Shown here: positions 15,422 through 22,426 of the stretch, in pieces
How positions within the stretch are numbered: position 1 is the stretch's first letter
Layout: the number at the start of each line of letters is the position of its first letter
Origin: Sphaerochaeta sp.
GTDB lineage: Bacteria > Spirochaetota > Spirochaetia > Sphaerochaetales > Sphaerochaetaceae
Assembly: GCA_018399495.1 (NCBI GenBank)
Contig: JAGYOG010000025.1
Coordinates: 1 to 39,084, forward strand
Length of the DNA: 39,084 nt
Direction: 5' to 3'
The notes under the pieces: model-generated
Databases searched by the model: none
What the model was told of the DNA's origin: nothing
Seen by the model: only the letters and a program-made list of their open reading frames with translations
Position numbers and translations under genes: made by a program

Positions 15422-16489
15422 ATGGTACGGTATGCACTGGTAGGATATGGCAAGGTAGCACACGTTCATGCCAAGGCCATCAAGGAAGCAAAAGAGAGTA
15501 CCTTGGTTGCTGTTTGGGGCAGGAACAAGGAGAAAGCTGAGTCGTTTGCATCTGGGTGGAATATTTCTGCTTTCACCGATATGCATCGCATGATCAAGGA
15601 AGAAAAGGTTGATGCGGTCATCATAACCACCCCTCATCCACTACACAAGGAACATGCCATTACTGCCTTGCAGGCAGGGGCCCATGTCCTGGTAGAGAAA
15701 CCAATGGCACTCACGGTACGTGAGTGTGATGCCATGATAGAGGTTGCAAAGCAAGAAAAGAAGCAGCTTGCAATTATCAGCCAACGCCGTTGGTTCCCCG
15801 CAAGTCAGCGCATCAGGAAAGCTATAGATGAGGGGAAACTCGGCACCCCTATGATCGGCCAGGTCACCATGTTGGGCTGGAGAGATAAGGAGTACTACAA
15901 CAGTGACCCATGGAGAGGCAAATGGGACAGTGAGGGAGGCGGTGTCTTGATAAATCAGGCACCTCACCAGTTTGACCTGCTCTGTTGGTACCTTGGACCG
16001 GTCAAGGAGGTCTACGCACAGTGGGAGAACGTGAATCACCCCTACATCGAGGTGGAGGATACTGCTGTTGGCACTGTACGCTTTAAAAGTGGGGCCATTG
16101 CCTCAATCCTGGTATCGAACTCCCAGAAACCTGGTATCCACGCCAAGGTGCATATCCACGGATCAAGTGCAGCCTCGGTAGGAGTACAGACAGATGGTGG
16201 AGCGATGTTCATTGCAGGGAGAAGCGGTATTGCCGAGCCTCCCATCACTGATCTCTGGACCATTGAAGGAGAAAAGGAGAATATTGGACTTTGGAAGACA
16301 GAAGATACCAATCTCTTCAATTCCATCGACCCGGTTGCCTACTTCTTTACGTTACAGATTGAGAACTTCACCCAGGCACTCCTGAACGGAAGCCCGCTCA
16401 TCTCCTCTGGAGAGGAAGGAAGAGAGACCGTCAAGATAATCGAAGGCATGTATAGGAGCCAGAGAGAAGGGAAACCTGTAAGGTATTAG
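15422..16489 (+). CDS. Gfo/Idh/MocA family NAD(P)-dependent oxidoreductase
   Basis: 355 residues. N-terminal Rossmann domain (VGYGKVAHVHAKAI) with the family signature VDAVIITTPHPLHKEHAITALQAGAHVLVEKPMAL (catalytic Lys in EKP). The C-terminal alpha/beta domain has GGGVLINQAPHQFDLLCWYLG, including the conserved H in the NQAPHQFD block. Members oxidise sugars, inositols or their derivatives. It starts 7 bases after the dehydrogenase with GAGGA upstream, and is last in the RpiR-led group. Substrate unknown. Confidence 0.88.
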   Translation: MVRYALVGYGKVAHVHAKAIKEAKESTLVAVWGRNKEKAESFASGWNISAFTDMHRMIKEEKVDAVIITTPHPLHKEHAITALQAGAHVLVEKPMALTVRECDAMIEVAKQEKKQLAIISQRRWFPASQRIRKAIDEGKLGTPMIGQVTMLGWRDKEYYNSDPWRGKWDSEGGGVLINQAPHQFDLLCWYLGPVKEVYAQWENVNHPYIEVEDTAVGTVRFKSGAIASILVSNSQKPGIHAKVHIHGSSAASVGVQTDGGAMFIAGRSGIAEPPITDLWTIEGEKENIGLWKTEDTNLFNSIDPVAYFFTLQIENFTQALLNGSPLISSGEEGRETVKIIEGMYRSQREGKPVRY

Positions 16490-16498
16490 AAGATAAGC

Positions 16499-16536
16499 AA
16501 AAACACTTGCTCCCCATTTCTTGGTGCAAGGGGAGC
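16499..16536 (-). terminator. Terminator for the Fic gene (possibly shared)
   Basis: Stem GCTCCCC / GGGGAGC with a 14-base loop. On the minus strand it is followed by AAGTGTTTTT. It lies between the convergent oxidoreductase and Fic genes and may stop the plus-strand transcript weakly too. Confidence 0.55.
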
Positions 16537-16543
16537 TCACCCG

Positions 16544-17629
16544 TCACAGAACCAGAGCGTAGCTAGTACTTCTTCCGCCACGCTCTGATTGTCTAAGAAT
16601 ACCTTTAGCTATGAGGTCTTTAATATCTCGTATAGCGGTATCATGGCTGCAATGTGAAAGCTTGGCCCATTTTTGGGTTGTCAAATCCCCATAGAAGTCT
16701 GTGGTCAATCTTTCCAACATCGCTTTTTGGCGATCATTAAATATGAATTGCTGAAACCAGCTTTGGATTGTTAGCGTTTTCTCGATGGTGACAATTACTG
16801 TTTCTTGAGCCTCAACTATTTGAGAGAGGTACCAGCTAACCCAGGTTGTACATTCCAAACCATCACTCTGTGCCATTTGAAGCTGCCTGTAATACTCATT
16901 CTGGTGTATCTTGAGTCGGGTAGCAAGGCTGAAAAAGACTCTATTCTCGGTGTTATTCTGATTCAGTACATAGTCGCTTATAATTCTCGCCATCCTTCCA
17001 TTACCATCTTCAAAGGGATGAATCGTTAAAAACCAGAGATGAGCAATTGCACTTCTAACCACATTTGGAATCCTAGAAGGAGCATTGACCCATGCAAGAA
17101 AGACCTCCATTTCCTGCAACACACGCTCTGCCGGTGGGGCTTGAAAAAGAACTCTTTGGTTCTTGAATGATCCTTCAACTACATCAATGGAATCTAAACG
17201 ATAGGCTCCTGCAAGAACAGGGAAGGGCCCGCTGATGTTTTGTGGAAACAATGTGCGATGCCAAGAAAACAGCCTCTCATGGCTGAGAGGTTTATCGGAC
17301 CCTTGCAAAGCATTCAGCAATGATTCCACTACTCCTTCGATATGAGGACCCGAGAGTTTCATTGAAGCATTTGGAACATGCAACCTACGACTAAGTGAAG
17401 AATATAGTTTTACTTGCTCGAGATGCTCACCTTCTATTTCATGTGAGTGATGGATTTCTTTGGTAAGAATTTGTGCTTCAAACTCATATTTTTCCGGTAC
17501 GCCCACTTGGGAAAGTAATGTTTCTACTATTCCTTGTGCATATGCTAGCTCACCGAGTGTTGCAAGCAAAAGAGAAGCATCAAACGTAAGATTAGGCCAG
17601 TCGGGAAGTTGCCAAATATAACGAATCAT
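16544..17629 (-). CDS. Fic-domain AMP-transferase with DUF4172 N-terminus and winged-helix C-terminus
   Basis: 361 residues. The N-terminal segment IWQLPDWPNLTF is typical of the DUF4172 domain that precedes many Fic proteins. An inhibitory helix motif HSHEIEGEHL (S/T-xxx-E-G/N) near residue 62 indicates a class II, self-inhibited Fic enzyme. The active-site loop HPFEDGNGRMAR (~residue 205) is complete, so AMP transfer (or deAMPylation) is expected. Residues ~290-361 form a winged-helix-like region (LTTQKWAKLSHCSHDTAIRDIKDLIAKGILRQ) that could bind DNA. The start has AGGA 7 bases upstream. No antitoxin gene adjoins. The upstream region has a repeated dyad that may be its own operator. Confidence 0.9.
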   Translation of the reverse strand: MIRYIWQLPDWPNLTFDASLLLATLGELAYAQGIVETLLSQVGVPEKYEFEAQILTKEIHHSHEIEGEHLEQVKLYSSLSRRLHVPNASMKLSGPHIEGVVESLLNALQGSDKPLSHERLFSWHRTLFPQNISGPFPVLAGAYRLDSIDVVEGSFKNQRVLFQAPPAERVLQEMEVFLAWVNAPSRIPNVVRSAIAHLWFLTIHPFEDGNGRMARIISDYVLNQNNTENRVFFSLATRLKIHQNEYYRQLQMAQSDGLECTTWVSWYLSQIVEAQETVIVTIEKTLTIQSWFQQFIFNDRQKAMLERLTTDFYGDLTTQKWAKLSHCSHDTAIRDIKDLIAKGILRQSERGGRSTSYALVL

Positions 17630-17648
17630 TTGTATATCCTACACTACG

Positions 17649-17722
17649 TGCGTAGATTACACAACTTATTCTACGCATTATTACTAATATATATGCGTAA
17701 TTTAGGCTACCTATTCTACGCA
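17649..17722. repeat. Two copies of a 29-bp dyad, 45-bp period, in front of fic
   Basis: Copy 1 (17649-17677): TGCGTAGA, 13 bases, TCTACGCA. Copy 2 (17694-17722): TGCGTAAT, 13 bases, TCTACGCA. The left arms lie exactly 45 bases apart and so do the right arms. A smaller palindrome CTACGTGCGTAG overlaps copy 1 on the left. The array lies 20-93 bases upstream of the Fic start codon and spans the expected promoter, so it looks like a pair of regulatory sites. Confidence 0.7.
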
Positions 17723-17862
17723 AGAAACCTTTTTACCGAGAAACTTCATTTTAAAATACTCTATCCAGCGTTTACACTCTTTCCTCGATATCATTATCAC
17801 CAACTTGGGTGAGGCTGAGATGTGTCGTAGGTAGATTTAGGACTATCACCCATCATTATTTC

Positions 17863-17894
17863 TTGACAAATCGACAGCTTGGTATAGTATATAC
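17863..17894 (+). promoter_or_regulatory. Promoter with HutC-type GntR operator for the 17.9-24.4 kb operon
   Basis: -35 TTGACA (17863-17868) and extended -10 TGG-TATAGT (17883-17888, short 14-base spacer). GTATATAC (17887-17894) fits the HutC-subfamily operator GT-N-TA-N-AC exactly and covers the -10 and expected +1. A related GTACATAC follows directly. The GntR/UTRA gene in the same operon is the natural ligand-responsive partner. Confidence 0.6.
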
Positions 17895-17939
17895 GTACAT
17901 ACATACATTTAGATACATTAGAGAATGAAGGAACCAACC

Positions 17940-18893
17940 ATGCCCACCTATACCCCTGCACTGAAACCCACCATGTACTTTATCGGAGTGACAACCACCA
18001 AATCATCAATCATGAAAGTATTTCCAAAATGGATGGAGCATTTTGGGATTGATGCCGAGTTGAAAGGTATCGACTTTGTCCCCCATTCCGCACCTGAAGC
18101 CTACCGAGAAGCTGTCTCCTTCATTAAGAATGACCCTAACTCCCTGGGAGCTTTGGTCACCACCCATAAGCTCGATTGTTACCAAGCAAGCAAGGACTTG
18201 TTCGAAGGAACCGGGCCCTACACCAAGCTACTGCATGAGGCTAGTTCCATCAGCAAGTGGGAGAAAGCACTCTGGGCACATGCCAAAGACCCCCATTACT
18301 AGTGGCCTTGCCTTGGAAAATTGTATGCCCAAAGGATATTTCACTCAACTCCTGAGATGCTTCCCATGCTTCTCTTTGGGAGCTGGTGGTAGTTCACTTG
18401 CACTCAGTCTCTATCTGATCAACAAGGCAAAGAATCTGATGATGTTCCAAAGCACATCATCATTACAAACCGCAGTGAGAAAAAGATTGAAGAGATGAAG
18501 GCTATTCATGCGACATTGAAGAGTCCCATCAGCTTACCTACAACCTCTGCCCCACACCGGAGGAGAATGATGCGGGGTGATGGTAGATTGCTGGAAGGCT
18601 CCTCGTAATCAACGCAACAGGACTCGGAAAGGATGGGCCTGCTCTCCACTTCCCGACAACGCCCACTTCCCCAAGAATGGGTATGTCTGGGAGTTCAACT
18701 ACCGGGGTGAGTTGCAGTTCCTCAGCCAAGCAAAGGCAGCACAAGCAGAGAAAATCTCACCATCATCGATGGCTGGCAGTATTTCATCTATGGATGGACA
18801 CAGGTCATTGCAGAAGTCTTCCATATTGATATCCCTGTCAGCGGACCTGCCTTCGACACCATCTGTGATATCGCTCAGAAGGCAATCAAATAA
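17940..18893 (+). pseudogene. Shikimate/quinate dehydrogenase-like protein, frameshifted
   Basis: The first 121 residues are intact (MYFIGVTTTKSSIMKVFPKW, GALVTTHKLDCYQASKDLF with the family's conserved TxxK...D pattern). Stops and frame changes begin at 18300. Later pieces in shifting frames read LLFGAGGSSLALSLYLINKA (Rossmann loop), PKHIIITNRSEKKIEEMKAIH, VINATGLGKDGPGSPLPDNA and IIDGWQYFIYGWTQVIAEVF, ending at TAA 18891. Together these give about 317 residues of AroE-like fold. Because it heads a sugar-related operon, the ancestor probably acted on a cyclic polyol or keto acid rather than in aromatic biosynthesis; this is inference. The start is at 17940 with AAGGAA upstream. Confidence 0.8.
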
Positions 18894-18906
18894 TCAGGAG
18901 CACAAA

Positions 18907-19485
18907 ATGCAATCATCTAAAACCAAATTCAACCTAAAAAACGGGCTTGCCTTACGTGAAGGGATGGAATCCCTCAAGCGATATGCCACCAATCTCAAGG
19001 GAATCTTCGCAGACGAGAAGAGCCTCACATCCTTAATCGATTCATCCAATCCATTGATCTATGAATTCTATGATCTTGGGGTGGAAGAGAAACCCGGGAA
19101 CCTCGCGTATGGCACCAGCATCGTATACCCTGGAGTGGTAGGACGGGAGTTCTACATGACAAAGGGTCACTTTCATACTGTTCTCGACACTGCTGAGGTA
19201 TATCTCTGCCTCTCAGGGCATGGTTTAATGGTAATGGAGAATCCAGAAGGGGAAACCGAAATACAAGAACTGACAGCTGGAGAAGCAGTCCTCGTTCCCG
19301 GCCGCTATGCTCATCGCTCGGTTAATATCAGTGATTCAGAACCATTGGTCACCTTCTTCACCTTCGCAGCCAATGCAGGACATGACTATGGGACCATTGA
19401 ACAGAAGGGGTTCAGGAAACTGGTACTGAGAACTGGGAAAGAGACCTATGAGGTGGTGGACAATCCAAATTGGAAGGCAAACTGA
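18907..19485 (+). CDS. Cupin-type glucose-6-phosphate isomerase family protein
   Basis: 192 residues of the archaeal-type GPI cupin family. Metal ligands are in KGHFHTVLDTAEVYLCLSG (two His, one Glu), and the last histidine is in GRYAHRSVN. The N-terminal YDLGVEEKPGNLAYGTSIVYPGVVGREFYMT block is typical. It would interconvert glucose-6-phosphate and fructose-6-phosphate, or a related aldose/ketose phosphate, in the cytosol. It has no homology to the classical Pgi. CAGGAG precedes the ATG. Its stop TGA overlaps the next ATG (ATGA-type coupling at 19483-19487). Confidence 0.88.
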   Translation: MQSSKTKFNLKNGLALREGMESLKRYATNLKGIFADEKSLTSLIDSSNPLIYEFYDLGVEEKPGNLAYGTSIVYPGVVGREFYMTKGHFHTVLDTAEVYLCLSGHGLMVMENPEGETEIQELTAGEAVLVPGRYAHRSVNISDSEPLVTFFTFAANAGHDYGTIEQKGFRKLVLRTGKETYEVVDNPNWKAN

Positions 19486-20360
19486 TGCTAGAAAAACGCA
19501 TGGTCGATTCATTGGAAACTTGGTTTTCAGAAGAGACAGACAAACTCCCTGCAAACTCCCTGCAATTTGCATGGGCAGGTCAGGCAGGATTCCTGTTCAA
19601 GACCAATAGGGTTCGTCTAGGAATCGACTTGTACCTCTCAGACTCTCTCGCAAAGAAATACCAAGGCGGTGAATTTCCACACAAACGTATGGTGGATGTT
19701 CCAATCCGGCCAGAGGCACTTACAAATCTGGACGTTGTGTTGTGCTCCCATGGTCATACCGACCATATGGACAAGGATACACTTACTGCCCTCTTCAGCA
19801 AAGAAAAAGGCCCCTTGGTCATTGCTCCACGGTATGAGGTCTCACGCCTCTTGGATATGGGAATACCTGCACAGAGAATTGTAGGATTGAGTGAGGGAGA
19901 GTCGTTCAAAATGCAGGAAGGCGTAACCATCCATGCAATTCCAGCTGCGCACGAAGAACTCACCTATGATTCCTGGGGCCAGATAAAAGCACTGGGGTTC
20001 GTGGTCGACATGGGGTTTGTCTCTTGGTATCACAGTGGCGATACCGTGCGCTTCCCATCGCTCTGCGAGTCTGTCAAAACTTGGAATCCCACACTCTGCT
20101 TCCTCCCCGTAAATGGGAAAAAGCCACACCTTACCGAGAAGGGAATTATCGGCAATCTCTCGATAACCGAGGCAGGAGAACTTGCCAAGGATATCGGCTC
20201 TTCCCTCCTAATACCTCACCACTTTGGCATGTTCGATTTCAATACCGTAGGAGAGGATGCAATCATCAGAGATCTCAGTGCACAGGGATGGAAGCAGGAC
20301 AAAACATTCATGCTTCCAAGCCTCAATACCGTCTATACCTTTACCGATGAGAGGAAGTAA
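19485..20360 (+). CDS. UlaG-like metallo-beta-lactamase-fold lactonase
   Basis: 291 residues. MBL-fold metal motif SHGHTDHMDKDTL (HxHxDH, ~residue 88), later ligands in HAIPAAHEE and SWYHSGDTVRF (Asp), and the closing IPHHFGMFD histidine. UlaG proteins open L-ascorbate-6-phosphate lactone. In this operon, beside a phospho-sugar isomerase and DeoC, a sugar-phosphate lactone is a reasonable substrate, but none is proven. The start overlaps the upstream stop, so it is translationally coupled. The TTG in-frame at 19470 is unlikely. Confidence 0.8.
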   Translation: MLEKRMVDSLETWFSEETDKLPANSLQFAWAGQAGFLFKTNRVRLGIDLYLSDSLAKKYQGGEFPHKRMVDVPIRPEALTNLDVVLCSHGHTDHMDKDTLTALFSKEKGPLVIAPRYEVSRLLDMGIPAQRIVGLSEGESFKMQEGVTIHAIPAAHEELTYDSWGQIKALGFVVDMGFVSWYHSGDTVRFPSLCESVKTWNPTLCFLPVNGKKPHLTEKGIIGNLSITEAGELAKDIGSSLLIPHHFGMFDFNTVGEDAIIRDLSAQGWKQDKTFMLPSLNTVYTFTDERK

Positions 20361-20362
20361 CA

Positions 20363-21124
20363 ATGCATAGTTTCTTTGGGCAGCAATGCCTCGACAAGAA
20401 CACTCCCATTCCTCTGTATTTCCAACTGAAAGCACTCCTACTTCAGTTCATAAAAACCCAGGATGGTGTGGTATCACTCCCCACAGAGAAACAACTCTGT
20501 GACCATTTTGACATATCCCGTTCCACAGTGCGACAAGCCCTGAAGGAGTTGGTGAATGAAGGAGTCATTGAACGCCACAAGGCAAAAGGATCAGTCAGCA
20601 TTCCCAAAAAACTGGAACAGAATTTTCTATCAGTCTTGGAGAGTTTCAATGATGAGATGCAGGAGAAAGGGTTGCTACCAACAACACAAGTACTCGACCT
20701 CTCCCTCATTGAACCTTCCCTAACAATTGGGGAAGCCTTGGATCTTCCCCCTGGCGAACAAGTCGTTCAGTTGATCCGTCTCAGGGGAACTGGAGAAGAA
20801 CCCATTGTCCTTGTGTACACCTACCTCCCTGCTTCCTTCAAAGGAATCCGTAATCTGGTCCAGGAAGACCTGGTAAACAACTCCTTGTACAAATTGTTGC
20901 AGAGCAAGTACCACGTAGCAATCGACTGGACCAGGAGAATCATCGAAATCAGAAGTGCAGGTGAGTTTGAAGCAAATCAGTTGCACATCAAGGTAAAGGA
21001 CCCACTGCAGTATATTGAAACCATCTCCAGGACAAAGGAGGGGGTACCCTTTGAATTCTCAAAGGCATATTACCGTGGGGATCTGAACAAATTCGTCATA
21101 GAAATCAGAAATAAGAGGTTATGA
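20363..21124 (+). CDS. GntR-family regulator, HutC subfamily (UTRA domain)
   Basis: 253 residues. Winged helix at residues ~20-85 (PLYFQLKALLLQFI, SLPTEKQLCDHFDISRSTVRQALKELVNEGVIER). UTRA ligand domain ~100-250 (VLDLSLIEPSLTIGEALDLPPGEQVVQLIRLR, PFEFSKAYYRGDLNKFVIEI). HutC members sense sugar phosphates or organic acids and usually repress their own operons. A matching GT-N-TA-N-AC site lies at the operon promoter, 2.5 kb upstream. GAGGAAG precedes the ATG; the gap to the previous stop is two bases. Confidence 0.9.
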   Translation: MHSFFGQQCLDKNTPIPLYFQLKALLLQFIKTQDGVVSLPTEKQLCDHFDISRSTVRQALKELVNEGVIERHKAKGSVSIPKKLEQNFLSVLESFNDEMQEKGLLPTTQVLDLSLIEPSLTIGEALDLPPGEQVVQLIRLRGTGEEPIVLVYTYLPASFKGIRNLVQEDLVNNSLYKLLQSKYHVAIDWTRRIIEIRSAGEFEANQLHIKVKDPLQYIETISRTKEGVPFEFSKAYYRGDLNKFVIEIRNKRL

Positions 21125-21125
21125 T

Positions 21126-21734
21126 ATGAAGCAGACGTTATTGGCCTATGGACCGAGCCTAACAACATCACAGATTCAGGCTCTTGCGCTGAAAGCAGAA
21201 ACTGAGGACATGGATCCTCTGTATCTCCAGGAAATTGCTGTAGGCAGATTACCCAGAGAAGAGCGGTCAGGTATGTTGGCTTCCCTTCCCTTTGCAGGCT
21301 TGATGAGTGAACAACTCACCTTCATGCTGGAGAGAGCCATGGCGTTGGATTGCTCCCACTTCACGTTTGCACTTCCAGCAGGCTATGTTCGAGATGGCCG
21401 TTTCGAAGAAATAGAAACGTTGCTTTCTCTATTGAAAGCAAAAGCTACTCTTAGCCTTGTCCCTACCATAGTCCTTGCTGAACTTCCAGTGAAACGCTTG
21501 AAAGAAATAATAAATCGCTGTTTCACCTTAGGATTGAACCATCTGTGTCTGGGAACAGGAACCTCGCTCGATGGAGTTACTCCAGAGCATATCGAGACAG
21601 CTCTCTCCCTGTACAAGAACCAGGGTATACCGACCACAAACCTGGAGATTGCCTGTTCAGTACCTGACCCGGCACTTCCTGTAACGCATCGCATCTGCCT
21701 ATCGCAAACACCAGGCAACCTTTCCGCCTATTAA
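21126..21734 (+). CDS. DERA-like TIM-barrel protein of unknown function
   Basis: 202 residues; not a family I can name with certainty. Size, position directly before deoC, and motifs such as HFTFALPAGY, RCFTLGLNHLCLGTGTSLDG and TNLEIACSVPD suggest a class I aldolase-like barrel distantly related to DeoC. The Schiff-base lysine motifs of true DeoC (KTATGY, VKAAGG) are not recognisable, so it may be a structural or regulatory partner or act by a different mechanism. It overlaps closely with its neighbours (1 base after the regulator stop, 11 bases before deoC), indicating co-expression. AGAGG precedes the ATG. Confidence 0.55.
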   Translation: MKQTLLAYGPSLTTSQIQALALKAETEDMDPLYLQEIAVGRLPREERSGMLASLPFAGLMSEQLTFMLERAMALDCSHFTFALPAGYVRDGRFEEIETLLSLLKAKATLSLVPTIVLAELPVKRLKEIINRCFTLGLNHLCLGTGTSLDGVTPEHIETALSLYKNQGIPTTNLEIACSVPDPALPVTHRICLSQTPGNLSAY

Positions 21735-21745
21735 GGGAGAATATC

Positions 21746-22405
21746 ATGGACAGTAAAGCATTTTGTCACCTCATCGATCATACCTTACTCAAGCCTGAGG
21801 CAACCAGAGAACAGATAGAACAACTGTGCAGGGAAGCAATCGAGTATGAGTTTGCCACCGTCGCAATTGAACCAGTCTACATCCCCTATGCAGCAAGTCT
21901 CTTGAAGGGGAGTAAGACGGGAATCACCAGTGCAATAGCCTACCCTCATGGCTCATGGTCTATTAAAGCGAAGTGCCATGAAATTGAGCTTTGCCTGAGA
22001 GCGGGTGCCAGCGATTGTGACTATGTCCTCGATTTGGGTGCTCTTAAAGAAGGAAACTGGGATCAAATCAGAAAGGAAGCACGGGAGTGCAGGAAAGCTA
22101 CCGGTTCAGCCATTTTAAAGATAATCCTCGAAGTATCTCTCCTTACCGATGAAGAGATTCGTACTGCTTCCCTCATCAGCGCCGAGGAGGGGGCAGATTT
22201 CATAAAAACGGCTACCGGCTATCTATCCTCCCCTACCATGGAACAAGTTGCCATCATGGCTAGGGCAGTCTCAGGCACCGCAACAAACGTCAAGGCAGCT
22301 GGTGGGTTCTCTTCTATGAAACGGGTACAGCAAGCTTTGGATTTGGGAGTAAAACGCATCGGAACCAGTTCTGCTTTCAAACTCCTGAAAGAATTTGAAT
22401 CATAA
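21746..22405 (+). CDS. deoC: Deoxyribose-phosphate aldolase family protein
   Basis: 219 residues. Start IDHTLLKPEATREQIEQLC, then ITSAIAYPHGSWSIKAKCHE, DCDYVLDLGALKEGNW, the Schiff-base region GADFIKTATGYLSSPTM (Lys ~residue 154) and the second lysine in NVKAAGGFSSMKRV. All catalytic positions of the DeoC fold are present. The classical reaction cleaves deoxyribose-5-phosphate to acetaldehyde and glyceraldehyde-3-phosphate. Lactaldehyde-forming relatives acting on deoxy-ketose phosphates share this pattern, and the operon context (lactonase, isomerase) makes a non-nucleoside substrate plausible. GGGAG precedes the ATG. Confidence 0.88.
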   Translation: MDSKAFCHLIDHTLLKPEATREQIEQLCREAIEYEFATVAIEPVYIPYAASLLKGSKTGITSAIAYPHGSWSIKAKCHEIELCLRAGASDCDYVLDLGALKEGNWDQIRKEARECRKATGSAILKIILEVSLLTDEEIRTASLISAEEGADFIKTATGYLSSPTMEQVAIMARAVSGTATNVKAAGGFSSMKRVQQALDLGVKRIGTSSAFKLLKEFES

Positions 22406-22426
22406 TCGGACCTACAAGGAATGAAC

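Noticed and set aside
17883-17915. Short ATAC/ATACAT repeats near the operon promoter as a microsatellite or CRISPR-like array
   Set aside because: Only a few 4-8 base units, explained by the -10 element and the GntR operator; no spacers or regular repeat length.
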